A DNA stretch of 64,000 bases from Solanum dulcamara (lineage: Eukaryota; Streptophyta; Magnoliopsida; Solanales; Solanaceae): contig NC_077238.1 in assembly GCF_947179165.1 (NCBI RefSeq), positions 35,949,793 to 36,013,792 on the forward strand, written 5' to 3'. A program made the position numbers and the translations under genes. The notes under the pieces were generated by a model that searched no databases, was not told the DNA's origin, and worked only from the letters and a program-made list of their open reading frames with translations. This document shows positions 54,101-60,974 of this stretch, in pieces (the first letter of the stretch is position 1; the number at the start of each line of letters is the position of its first letter).

Positions 54101-54857
54101 GGTTTCAATAAGAAGAAGAAAAAAAAGAAGAAGAAAAGAAGGCAGTGAAATGCACTTTGTCTGTAATAACATTAGTCGAATGATCGTTTTACGTAATAAG
54201 TGATAGTTAGGCTATCTTGGGTAAGGAATTTTGATTCAATGGATATTTTGTCTAATTTTCTCTTATTTATTTGTTATGGTCTTTTCTTTTGAACTCTTAG
54301 ATCCATAGTCATTTTTATTAATTCCATAAGTACTCTTTTATTATTATAGAATTGTGACTAGTATTATACGCTCTTCCCGTATTTTGGAGATGGTTTTAGA
54401 GTTATGATGTTGGAAATGGTTGATTGAGGATGATTGTGGTCTATTTTGTTGAATTGGTTGGTTCTATTATTGATTCTAGGACATGGAAAATTTTGAATAG
54501 TTCTAAAAATAGGGAAAGCTTTATCGGATTTTCTGTAAAAAATCTGTTAAGGCTAGCTTTGGAATTCTAGCTCTTAACGTTGGTCACGGCCGACAATTTT
54601 TCTACCAAGCAAGTTAAAGTGTAGTTTCATTTTCTTTGAAGATTTGAATACAAGTTTGTGATTTTTGTATTTTTCTTCTGTACTTTTTTGTGGGTATTGA
54701 GGATTTCCAAATTGGAGGAAACTAAAAACATTAACGATTTTGTTTTGATTTTCAGAACCCAAAGTGGAAACCATGTTGCTTGGAGGAAGTTAACGACAGC
54801 GAGGTGGAAGCTCTGTTTGAACCTTTGAGCCCAGATAATGGAGAATTGAATGTCTGA
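27190..54857 (+). CDS. 3-hydroxyisobutyryl-CoA hydrolase-like protein (crotonase superfamily), 10 exons, 421 aa, probably mitochondrial
   Basis: Exons: 27190-27427, 28085-28186, 28666-28718, 33691-33825, 33901-33997, 41092-41221, 50838-51016, 52119-52246, 52343-52444, 54756-54857. All introns are GT...AG and all joins keep frame, giving 421 residues and TGA at 54855. The enzyme family removes CoA from 3-hydroxyisobutyryl-CoA in valine breakdown; plant members include peroxisomal CHY1 and mitochondrial relatives. Residues 1-45 are Arg/Ser-rich without acidic residues before the core except Asp6, fitting a mitochondrial presequence. Crotonase core: [13 protein letters not shown] (66-78), SAGGDIK oxyanion loop (112-118), [14 protein letters not shown] (156-169), then [13 protein letters not shown] (182-194), where Glu184 and Asp192 match the catalytic Glu and Asp of the family. 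The C-terminal half ends in MRTEYR and [13 protein letters not shown]. Length fits the family. No stop or frameshift was found, so the gene looks functional despite 27.7 kb of span. The exact substrate is inferred. Confidence 0.93.
27756..28003. mobile_element. Truncated MITE with CCCTCCGTTTC end, in intron 1
   Basis: The left end reads TTCCCTCCGTTTCAATTTG, the familiar terminal motif of Stowaway-like elements. The matching inverse right end is absent, so the copy is truncated. It is interrupted by a SINE remnant at 27947-27987. Intron 1 runs 27428-28084. Confidence 0.6.
27947..27987 (+). mobile_element. 41-bp SINE 3'-end remnant with 16-bp target duplication
   Basis: The sequence ends in repeated GTTG units (GGGTTGTTGTTGTTGG), as Solanaceae TS SINEs do. 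AAAAGGGAAGTAATAC occurs directly on both sides (27931-27946 and 27988-28003). This is a clean sign of a strongly 5'-truncated retroposition rather than random similarity. Confidence 0.8.
28187..28665 (+). other. Intron 2 of the hydrolase gene
   Basis: 479 bp with GT...AG ends. A pyrimidine run lies at 28441-28462. I see no transposon or RNA gene in it. Confidence 0.8.
28911..29249 (-). mobile_element. TRIM-like miniature LTR retrotransposon in intron 3
   Basis: Two direct repeats of about 115 bp, 28911-29026 and 29131-29249, flank about 105 bp. Both contain AACTCAACTCCAAAAGCTA and CCATATAAGGAGACCAATTT. A primer binding site TGGTATCAGAG reads on the minus strand just inside the right repeat (29120-29130), which makes the right repeat the 5' LTR. 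There is no coding capacity, as expected for a TRIM. No 5S rRNA-like box was seen, so it is not an obvious Cassandra element. No convincing target duplication was found. Confidence 0.75.
29250..29769 (+). other. Intron 3, unassigned segment
   Basis: No repeat family, RNA gene or coding signal recognised. The minus frame at 29443-29640 has no familiar motif and is treated as chance. Confidence 0.5.
29770..31215 (-). mobile_element. Probable remnant of a long LTR or LARD-like element, unclassified, in intron 3
   Basis: The sequence has a feature seen in other plant LTRs: on the minus strand a TATA-like box (AACTATAAATACC at about 30690-30703) precedes a long non-coding leader. The block near 29850 has GGGATCGAATTCCACAGA-like wording that I associate with plant gypsy leaders. 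GC-rich words (GCATTGCGG-type) cluster at 30740-31000. I found no paired LTR and no ends, so class and borders are uncertain. Confidence 0.35.
31216..31680 (+). other. Intron 3, unassigned segment
   Basis: AT-rich sequence without recognised repeats or coding potential. Confidence 0.4.
31681..32316 (-). pseudogene. Copia-type polyprotein fragment (RNase H end) in intron 3
   Basis: On the minus strand, in broken frames, the C-terminal RNase H of a Ty1/copia polyprotein can be read. At about 32040-32110 there is an ALQEQE...WLP stretch, and at about 31790-31860 [18 protein letters not shown]. This is followed at 31735-31790 by the family's usual terminal block ([13 protein letters not shown]). 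The remainder of the element is absent. The word AATTACAATATTCTTG at 31710 and a similar one at 33260 may be remains of its LTRs. Confidence 0.65.
32317..33030 (-). mobile_element. Fragment of an LTR related to families A and D, in intron 3
   Basis: Starts TGTCACGACCCAAGCTAG, the inverse of the 3' end shared by families A and D. It runs through AGCAATAACATGGAATCCGG and AGGCTACTTGCCAAGG, which match the corresponding blocks at 17270-17320 of LTR A1. It stops after about 715 bp without an LTR start, so it is a truncated piece. No target duplication identified. Confidence 0.7.
33031..33690 (+). other. Intron 3, 3' part
   Basis: AT-rich, possibly including a degraded Copia LTR near 33180-33280 (see 31681-32316). 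Nothing else recognised before the exon 4 acceptor at 33690. Confidence 0.4.
34249..34640. mobile_element. MITE with GGCGGAGC termini in intron 5, carrying a SINE
   Basis: The left end reads AGTGGCGGAGCTAGGATTTT and the right end GGCTCCGCCCCTGA, an imperfect inverted pair. Between them lies the SINE at 34379-34561. Class is not determined; no clear target duplication was seen. Confidence 0.55.
34379..34561 (+). mobile_element. TS-type SINE (tRNA-derived) with 12-bp target duplication
   Basis: The body contains an RNA polymerase III B-box-like word (GGGTTCAAGCC at 34436-34446) and the block GTAAGGCTGCGTACAATAGACCC. It continues with GCGCATAGCGG and a TGCCCTTTTT end, in the order known for the Solanaceae TS SINE. 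TATAAACAATGT occurs on both sides (34367-34378 and 34562-34573), showing one retroposition event. It is not a functional tRNA gene, since no cloverleaf 3' half is present. Confidence 0.85.
34901..35272. mobile_element. MITE with CAGTGTT(A/G)TCAAAG termini, copy 1
   Basis: Inverted ends CAGTGTTGTCAAAG and CTTTTGATAACACTG bracket 372 bp. A second copy in opposite orientation lies at 35704-37997. Shared inner blocks include the one with TTGATATTTCACTTTAT near 35067, inverse of 37833. No coding capacity. Confidence 0.7.
36337..36537 (-). pseudogene. Myb/SANT-like DNA-binding protein fragment inside the Harbinger-like element
   Basis: The 66-codon frame resembles the Myb/SANT-like domain of Harbinger-associated proteins and L10-interacting MYB proteins. 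It starts with a GSWNKVK helix and has [15 protein letters not shown] in the recognition-helix position. It continues with LTKKTDN, then YDPTTNTI. The domain lacks its first part and the rest of the protein is absent. In autonomous Harbinger elements the MYB-like protein works with the transposase. Confidence 0.6.
36850..36912. repeat. (GAC)n microsatellite, interrupted
   Basis: Runs of ACG/GAC units at 36850-36870 and 36894-36912, with AAGGACAAGGATCAGGACC-like variants between. Confidence 0.95.
38240..39179. mobile_element. Mutator-type MITE, copy 1, TSD TTAATAATA
   Basis: Inverted terminal repeats of roughly 100 bp start GAGATAATGCATAGTAGCACC and end in the inverse GGGTACTTATGCATTATCCC. 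The 9-bp direct duplication TTAATAATA lies at 38231-38239 and 39180-39188, the size typical of Mutator-like elements. The interior is extremely AT-rich and non-coding. A second family member lies at 47943-48650. Confidence 0.85.
39216..40254. mobile_element. Harbinger-like MITE 2, TSD TTA, carrying a Stowaway-like MITE
   Basis: Left end TGCCTTATTTGTTTG and right end CAACTGAGGCC are inverse-related and similar to the ends of 35742-37665. TTA occurs at 39213-39215 and 40255-40257. The inner Stowaway-like insertion is at 39366-39612. Confidence 0.65.
39366..39612. mobile_element. Stowaway-like MITE, TSD TA
   Basis: Starts CTCCCTCCTTCCCATTTTAG and ends in the inverse TGGGATGGAGGAAG, with TA on both sides. 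Length is 247 bp. Non-coding. Confidence 0.8.
40445..41091 (+). other. Intron 5, 3' part
   Basis: AT-rich with a short T tract near 40508. No repeat or coding feature recognised before the exon 6 acceptor at 41091. Confidence 0.5.
41260..41771 (+). repeat. 5' LTR of the gag-only element
   Basis: Starts TGTGATGACCCGCC and ends CCGTGATA. A TATA-like word lies near 41545 (AGTATAAATAGAGG). It differs from the 3' LTR at a few percent of sites by eye. Confidence 0.9.
41804..42766 (+). pseudogene. gag of the gag-only element, capsid part
   Basis: A start at 41804 gives a short frame ending at about 41897. The main open part (42218-42766, 182 codons) carries a retrotransposon gag capsid domain. Typical blocks are [20 protein letters not shown], then [28 protein letters not shown] and [14 protein letters not shown]. 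It ends at a TGA. The regulator of expression would be the LTR. The minus-strand frames in this stretch are shadows. Confidence 0.85.
42857..43840 (+). pseudogene. Zinc knuckle and aspartic protease of the gag-only element
   Basis: One reading frame continues from 42857 to 43840, interrupted by TGA at about 43079 and 43400. It has a zinc knuckle ([13 protein letters not shown] at about 43005-43045). It also has a retropepsin-like protease with the active-site loop [11 protein letters not shown] (about 43240-43270) and a following LGLSY block. The residual 118 codons (43484-43840) look like the C-terminal end of the protease region. Pol domains are absent up to the 3' LTR. Confidence 0.8.
43951..44461 (+). 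repeat. 3' LTR of the gag-only element
   Basis: Starts TGTGATGACCCGCC and ends TTCGTGACA. It is collinear with the 5' LTR, with scattered substitutions. Confidence 0.9.
44494..47724 (-). mobile_element. Solo LTR family E, 3.2 kb, TSD CAATT
   Basis: On the minus strand it starts TGTAATGACCTTGAGGG at 47724 and ends TCATGACA at 44494. CAATT lies at 44489-44493 and 47725-47729. General layout and terminal words resemble LTR C (4746-16328), and a decayed relative lies at 56160-58215. There is no internal region. Several short frames on both strands (for example 45089-45316, 46592-46777) have no family motifs and are chance. Confidence 0.88.
47943..48650. mobile_element. Mutator-type MITE, copy 2, in a Copia LTR
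   Basis: Inverted ends GGGATAATACACAAGTACCCC and GGGTACTTGTGTATTATCCC, over 100 bp long, belong to the same family as 38240-39179. The flanks GTTTTTAA and GTTTTTTAA match except for one T, consistent with an 8-9 bp duplication. A run of 17 G lies at 48548-48564 within the right inverted repeat. Confidence 0.8.
48548..48564. repeat. Homopolymer of 17 G
   Basis: Uninterrupted G run within the right inverted repeat of the Mutator-type MITE; possible sequencing-length error. Confidence 0.9.
49226..49408 (-). pseudogene. Copia protease start (intron 6 element)
   Basis: The 60-codon frame has the copia protease block [18 protein letters not shown] with the DSG active site, followed by [11 protein letters not shown]. 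It stops after 60 codons. Confidence 0.8.
49440..49888 (-). pseudogene. Copia gag C-terminal part (intron 6 element)
   Basis: The frame 49664-49888 (74 codons) shows a UBN2-type gag stretch ([21 protein letters not shown], then [20 protein letters not shown]). Further downstream, in other frames, two zinc knuckle blocks are visible: one near 49555-49590 ([13 protein letters not shown], lacking its first Cys) and an intact one near 49475-49520 ([14 protein letters not shown]). Stops and frameshifts separate the parts. Confidence 0.75.
51027..51160. mobile_element. Short hAT-like MITE relative in intron 7
   Basis: Words such as CTTTTAAGCACTTTT and AGTGCTTATAACATTTGG, with the closing AATCCAAACAACCTCT, resemble the ends of the outer element at 35610-40444. 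Borders are approximate. Confidence 0.45.
51276..51580. repeat. 99-bp tandem repeat, about three copies, in intron 7
   Basis: AAAATACAGAATTTTGAA-like starts occur at 51303, 51402 and 51501, a constant 99-bp period. Copies differ at few positions. Because 99 is a multiple of three, one frame stays open through all copies (51316-51588); no protein family is recognised and the block lies within an intron. Confidence 0.9.
51590..52118 (+). other. Intron 7, 3' part
   Basis: AT-rich; no repeat family or coding feature recognised. Confidence 0.5.
52560..52990. repeat. Degenerate duplicated repeat in intron 9, with an inverted relative at 55140-55400
   Basis: Two imperfect copies share GATGGTTGAGGTTTGTTCTT/GATGATTGAGGTATGTTCTT (52677 and 52825) followed by AGTGAAGATTTGGGGGTTGAATC-like blocks. 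The inverse of this order (ATTCAACACTCAAATA, then AACAAACTTCAATAATTAATTT) lies at 55262-55350 beyond the stop codon. It is probably a small dispersed element. Confidence 0.55.
52991..54755 (+). other. Intron 9, 3' part
   Basis: AT-rich, with an (AT)n tract at 53578-53597. No mobile element, RNA or coding motif recognised. Frames at 53133-53342 and 54574-54878 carry no known domain, and the latter overlaps exon 10 on the other strand. Confidence 0.5.
53578..53597. repeat. (AT)n microsatellite in intron 9
   Basis: About ten AT units. Confidence 0.9.
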
Positions 54858-54949
54858 GTGTGCCTGGATATCCTGCATCTTTCCAGCGGTAAGGATTAAA
54901 AAATGATTATCTTTTGATCAGAATATACGTGGTTAAACCCCAACTAATT

Positions 54950-54955
54950 AATAAA
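54950..54955 (+). promoter_or_regulatory. Candidate polyadenylation signal AATAAA
   Basis: Lies 93 bp after the hydrolase stop codon. The position fits a plant 3' UTR, but the end site itself is not visible in the sequence. Confidence 0.4.
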
Positions 54956-55400
54956 GAGAAGTTGGTTAAAGGGTTTATGGAATACCTTCAACGACTCCAA
55001 TCCTATTGCTTATTATTATCTCAAGTTTATTCATCATTTTAACTGTTTTATATACTAGGAGGAAGTGCACAAATATTTGCTTTCGGAGTCGCTGTTTAAC
55101 AAATGCTCGATATATTATTTTTTAATAAGTTTTACTTTTTGGAATAATTTAGGTATACACAACTGAAGTTAAAAATTTGTGTTTGAAGTGAATATAAAAA
55201 TTGTCACATGTCTTGTGTCTGAATTTGTTTTGTCAATTTTTTTTTTCCGAATTTCAACAATTCAACACTCAAATATATCCAAATAAACTTAAATTTCAAA
55301 CCTAAGTTTCATATATTAGAAAGAACAAACTTCAATAATTAATTTATCAATACGGCAACAAATCTAACAAATTTATTTTGCTCCTTTTTTTTTCCATGTT

Positions 55401-56159
55401 TGTTGTCTAACCGGGCTTCCAAATCTCTTTTGGAATTTCCAACAACGAATAGATCAAGAGTATAATTTAACATATTCTCCTACTTTTTATTTTTAGGGTA
55501 CATTGTACTAATACTTTTGTAATATGCATGATTCAAATGTAGAAACATCCCATGTATTTATACATTTACCATCTGTGTCTCGTATAAATTCTTTTGCATC
55601 TCATATACAAATTCATGGGTTTGGATAGGAGTAATAAGATTGAAACTTATGTGAAAACCAAAAAAAATGTTGCGAAATTAAAATGGAAACTTACATAAAT
55701 ATGTTATATTAAGAAAATAATTACCATTTCTAATAATAACATTTTTTTTCACTGGACACATATAATACATTTATAATACAGTTTTAATATATATTAGCGT
55801 GAATAATTTATAAAAAACATATAATCAAGTTTTATTGATGGATATTACATTTATTACACTTTAATACACTTATAATACATTGTGTCAATTTCCTATCAAA
55901 AAACAAAGTACAAGTTAAAACACTTATAATATAATTATATTGCATGCATGCTTTACTTTTAATACACAACAGATTTATCATAGTATTGCTATAGAAGGTA
56001 ATAAATAAAAAATTATCGCTAAAATCAGTAATTATTTATTGAAAAATGTTCACCCAAGTAATTTTTCCATAAAAAACAGCCCCACATCAATCCATGATAG
56101 ACTTATCATAAACCCCAATTTGACTATAATTCTTGTAAGAATATTATCGCTATACTAGA
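55401..56159. other. AT-rich intergenic sequence
   Basis: I recognise no feature here apart from repeated AATACA/TTATAATACA-like words at 55740-55930. Confidence 0.4.
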
Positions 56160-58215
56160 ATTCTCTCATCAATTTCACACTATGATATCACTCGGTGTGA
56201 CTGACATTCAAAATTATAGTTGGTCCCAGACGAATTCTTGATATGGCCTGCTACTTACTAAATACTATAAGACCATGCGAAAGCTTATAAAAATATGAGC
56301 ATGTAATTGCTTTGTAAAACGACAGTGAAAGTTATGACTTAACTAACTCGTCTACGAAGCCTTTAACATACTGAAGATAGATTATCGGGACAAGATCCCA
56401 AGATACTTGAATACTCTACTAACAATATAAACAAACTACTAAACTTGACGTAAATTGGAGCCTTTCAAAAGCAAGGAGGTCTGACCAAAGCTGGATGCAA
56501 ATGATCCTAATAATGGGTCTGCTGTCGTGAGTACCTAAATGTCACGATACAAAAACCGTATGTGATGACATCTATCTTATCCCATCTAGAGAGGTAACCC
56601 TAAACAACCCTCAATAAGGGTAAATACGAAAATAAGAAGAAAAAAAAGTAAGTAACTAAGGAATATTATGCAAAATCCAACGCCAAATATATAAAATCAT
56701 CCCCAAAGCCCGGTGTCATGTGTACAAGCCACTAATTAATAATATAGATTTAAAAGAAATACTAATTTGAAGTTTTCATATCTAATATAGATCAAGGACA
56801 TAAAATAAGGGTATGTGACACCTGTCGAAACAACTAGAAGCTACCTTACATACTCCAAGATGCAAGCCTCGGAATCTGATGCGGGGAGAGATCAGGACAT
56901 ACCGGGCATGTGACCTACACAAGTGTAGAAAAGCAAGGGAGTGAGTACCAAAACAACAACGATACTCAACAAATGTCCCTAGTTGACCTGAACAAAGCAG
57001 TGACAATCACCCTAAACCCTGACACACCAACCAAACTTCCAAATACTACAACCTTCATAGAGATTCAACAATCAATCCATCCTAATAGATACAATAGAAA
57101 TCAAGGATAAAAACATGATATACGTATTTAGCAAATAAGCAACACCATCTGATTTTCAACATTGTCAATAACGGGGAGAAAGGGGATTTTCAAGTAGCAC
57201 TCGCAAAAAGGAGTCAATCACCAAGATAATGAATCACCTACATACATCGAACAATAATAATGAGGTGCAATTGCAATGCAAATATATAGAAAATGATGCA
57301 TGTTTGTCCTATCGATACACACCCACTCTTATCTGTTAGTCGGGACCCATGAGGGGCATATTTGTCCATGCACCTACCACAATGTGTGGTATGCCCCTCA
57401 AAATCATATAGTATCTACCACGACGTGTGACATGTTCTTCTAAATCATATAGTATCTATCACGGTGTGTGACATATCTCTCGATATCATCTTTGTTTTTC
57501 TTTTTTCATTCATAACACTCACCAAAATCATTTTCCGTTGTCATAATTAGGATAGAGATCTTGTCACATAGTTTCAACACATTATAAGTACACAAGATCA
57601 AATGCACAATGAGAGGATGACAGTTTCCATTCAATGAATCAACTGTGCCACTCATGGCCATAACGCCAACAAGTAAATCATAATAGCCATCCAAACTACA
57701 CATAGCATCATATAAAATAGCAATTCAACACATACATTTTTATCCATTATGCTTGACTCTAGTGTTTGGGTGGATACTCCTCATTTTGTCCGCACGCCCC
57801 ATTATTTCTCATTACTCTCAATTATCACAAAGAATTAACACATAGAGGCTAAGTACTTTGTAAAGGAATCAAAGAGGTCCACTTGCATTGAAGTGAAGAA
57901 ATCAACTCTGGACGTGGGCACTTCCTTTACGTCGAGCCTCCGAATCCACATAATATATACAAATATATAATTCCCATAAGAAAACATCAATAACGATACC
58001 CATTTGTCATTTTTAAAAATCGGGTCCAAATACCCAAAAAGTTAAACTCGAGGGCTAAGAAAAAATCTGATTTTTTAATAAAAAATCATAATACCCAAAG
58101 ATTTATGAACTCACACGCGAAATTGTATCGAGCAATGAGATGGAATCAAACTTACACTCCAAGTTTTCTCAAAATTAAAGTTCAGGAAAAACTCATTTTT
58201 TGAAAGCGAAATCCA
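56160..58215 (-). mobile_element. Decayed fragment of a long LTR related to family E
   Basis: General word order follows LTR E: a GGGAGTGAGTACCAAAAC-like block (56938), several CACGGTGTGTGACAT-like words (57360-57480), then the inner leader region near 58100-58200. Similarity is low, so borders are approximate. It seems to be cut on the right by the Mutator-like element. Confidence 0.45.
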
Positions 58216-58539
58216 TCGGTGACCCCTTAAAATTGACACCAACTTTCACTTAGACACCTTAACCCAGGAGATGTTCATTTTAGATACCTCATGTAGGGGC
58301 CCACTGTGTCATTTTAAATTTTTTTACACAATTGGCACTTCGCGTGTTTTGTACCCATTTGAGGCGCGTAGAACCTCTTTTTTAATCTGATGTGGCATCC
58401 AACTTGGCCTATAATGGTAATATCTCTCCCTTCTATGTATTTATATCTTTTCTTCTTCAATTTTACCCAAAATTAACATTTCTTTCTCTGATTTGAAAAA
58501 AAATAACCAGTTTTCTGTCTTCGTCTTTATTTTTCTCTC

Positions 58540-58613
58540 TTTCATGTCGAGCTTCTCCAACACTTTCATGTCAAGCTTCTCCAACACTTTCATGTTGAGC
58601 TTCTCCAACTCTT
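58540..58613. repeat. 24-bp tandem repeat, three copies
   Basis: TTTCATGT(C/T)(G/A)AGCTTCTCCAAC-like units follow each other three times directly before the GRF gene start. Confidence 0.8.
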
Positions 58614-58615
58614 CC

Positions 58616-59010
58616 ATGGCCTCTTTGGATGAATGTTAATATTGTAAATGTGGTATTGAAGCACTGTTATAGACTTCTTGGACCCAACTAAATCCAGGTC
58701 ATAGATTTTTTACTTGTAAAATTTCAAAGGTAAAGTAATTCTTTACTTTTCTTAAAGTTAATTAAATGGTTAATTGTGGGCTTCTAATTTTTTATTCTGA
58801 TTGATTTTGTAGAAAATGGGTGGCTGTGATTATTTTTATTGGTATGAAGATTGACAGCCTCCTCAAGCAAATAAGGTGATCTGGGGTTTGTTAAAGAAAA
58901 TCAAGGCTTTTGATGAAAAAATAAATCGAGCAAGAAATGTATTTATTGTTGGTGTCATTGCTACTGGGTTGGTAATGTTTGGAATATGGATATTGAAGCC
59001 TAATTGTTAA
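58616..59010 (+). pseudogene. GRF-type zinc finger plus membrane helix protein, broken, carried by the MULE
   Basis: Two exons, 58616-58729 and 58813-59010, join across a GT...AG intron in the same frame. The product shows the GRF zinc-finger pattern: a CKCG start, TSWT, NPGHRFF, a Cys, and in exon 2 GGCDYFYWYED. This is followed by a basic/acidic helix (KKIKAFDEKINRAR) and a hydrophobic segment (VFIVGVIATGLVMFGIWIL) before the stop. Three in-frame stops (after residues 7, 18 and in exon 2 after the YED block) break it, while no frameshift is seen. GRF fingers bind single-stranded nucleic acid in characterised proteins; small GRF-plus-membrane-helix proteins recur in plant genomes, often near transposons. 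Function is unknown. Confidence 0.75.
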
Positions 59011-59279
59011 AATGTGTTGTGTTGTTCAGGTATAAGTGGTGGTCTATCATTAGGTATAGGTGGTGGTCTAGTATTATTTTGATGTTGTTGTTGCTGTAAA
59101 GTTGTCTATTTAATGAAATGAAATGAAACAAAACTTCATGTTTTGGATGAAATGAAACTTTATGTTGTTGTTGCTGTAAATTTCTAGGACAAATTTCTAT
59201 GTATTTTGATGTTATTATTGTGTACAATTCACAACTTTGTTGTCACTCATTATGTAAACAAAAATGTTCTAAAAACATA

Positions 59280-60974
59280 ACAAAACTCAATCCTTGGATT
59301 GTTAGTTTCAGGCCACACCTTCATATTTGGAATTGATTGGATGAAATGACTATAAGCCTTTAAGAAGGTATCCTTTTTATACCAATGCTCCACAAGAGGT
59401 TTAGGCTCCTATTCTATGTGGCACAAAGCAAAAATAGCATGTTGGCATGAAATGCCTCTCAGTTGCCAAGTTCTACAACTACAAATTCTATCAGTCAAGT
59501 TAACTGTATGCCTATACTCCTCTTCTCTATTCTCAAACCCAACATCAACATTCCAAAGCACCTTGCATGTCCTAGACTTGTCCTTATTCTCCTCTAAGAT
59601 AAGTCTAGCCATAGGTGCAATATCAGATATCTAGGTGTTGGCAAACTTAATCATGTCCACAGTTCTAGTCATTATCTTTCTCCTAATTTCCTCCAACATG
59701 GTTATTATAGATTTGTGTCTACATGATAAGATCTATGAGTTAAAGGTCTCACACATGTTATTTTCAACTACACCACACTTGCAATACTCTTGAAAGAATG
59801 CCCTAACCCAATACACTTTTGGATAATGCAATAAATCAGCACAAATTTTCTTATCAAGTTTGCTTATTTTATGAAGCTCCTTCTTGAATTTCACTTCAAA
59901 ACTTGCCTTTGAACATCTCTAGAATTGTTTTCTCCTTTCCTCTCCCTTCCAGGTTTGATTCCAATTAGACCAAATATGTCTAGCACACCTTCTAACTTCA
60001 GCATTTGGTAGCAGTTCATCAATAACTATATGAAAACCCTACAAAGAAAACAAAATGCAATTCAACACTTGATAGATAATTTAATAGCTTTAGCAAATGT
60101 AATAGGTAATAACCTTCTGCATATCTGCCATCACAGAAGACCCTTTCCGGTACGCAATTGCAGGTCCTCTTTCAAGTAATTGATAAAGAAACTCCAATTA
60201 TGCTTAGTTTCCTTATCCACAATTGCCTAGGCTATAAGAAATATCTGATTTTTCCATTGTTGCCAACTGTTACTAGAAGTTCACCCTTGCAAGCACCCTT
60301 TAAGAAACATCCATCAAATCCTATTATTCTTCTACATCCTTCCTTCCACCCCTTTTTCAATGCATCCAAGCATACATAGAAGTATACAAACAAATTCTTT
60401 CCTAGTGTAGTTTCTCTATCCATTCTTACCCAAATAGAACTACCAGGATTGGTATGTTTTATAACCTCAGCATAATCACATAATCTTGCAAATTCCATAT
60501 TCCTGTCACCCATAGACTCTCTAAGAATGATTACCTTTGCCTTGTAACAGATGGTCCTACCCACGTACAATCCTAACTTCTCCCGACATAATTCTTGTAT
60601 TTCCCAAATCTTTAAGGATGGTTTTTAGTTATTTCATCTTTGAATTTGTTTGCTAGGAATTATTTGTACATATTTTGTTCTTATTTGATGGAGAACACTT
60701 ATGTACAGGATGGTAGTTCTTAATCAAATGTTACCAGAATCTCTATCAATTGCACCATAACACAACCATTTGTATTTTTCTTTGAATTTGCATTTAGCCC
60801 TCACTCTATGAGCTTCATTAGTTCTTAACTTAATCTGATAATTGTATTCTACTGCATAATTTGTCAAAACCTTTCTAAATTGTTTATCATTTTCAAAAAT
60901 CATTCTAAGTTCAAAATAGCAACTTCACATTTATCATCATACCTGACCTTTTTACTCTTTCTTTTTCCTGGTTG
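59280..60974 (-). pseudogene. MULE transposase, C-terminal two thirds (broken)
   Basis: Order on the minus strand: at 60800-60930 a MuDR DNA-binding domain (FELRMIFENDKQFRKVL, then AKCKFKEKYKWLC). At 60232-60570 (112 codons) the start of the catalytic domain (CRRIIGFDGCFLKGACKG with the FDG motif). Then an intron with GT...AG ends at about 60034-60120 and the rest of the DDE region in broken frames (59640-60030). At 59409-59612 a SWIM zinc finger ends the protein (CSCRTWQLRGISCQHAI). Several stops and shifts make it inactive. The + strand frames in this stretch are shadows. Confidence 0.8.
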
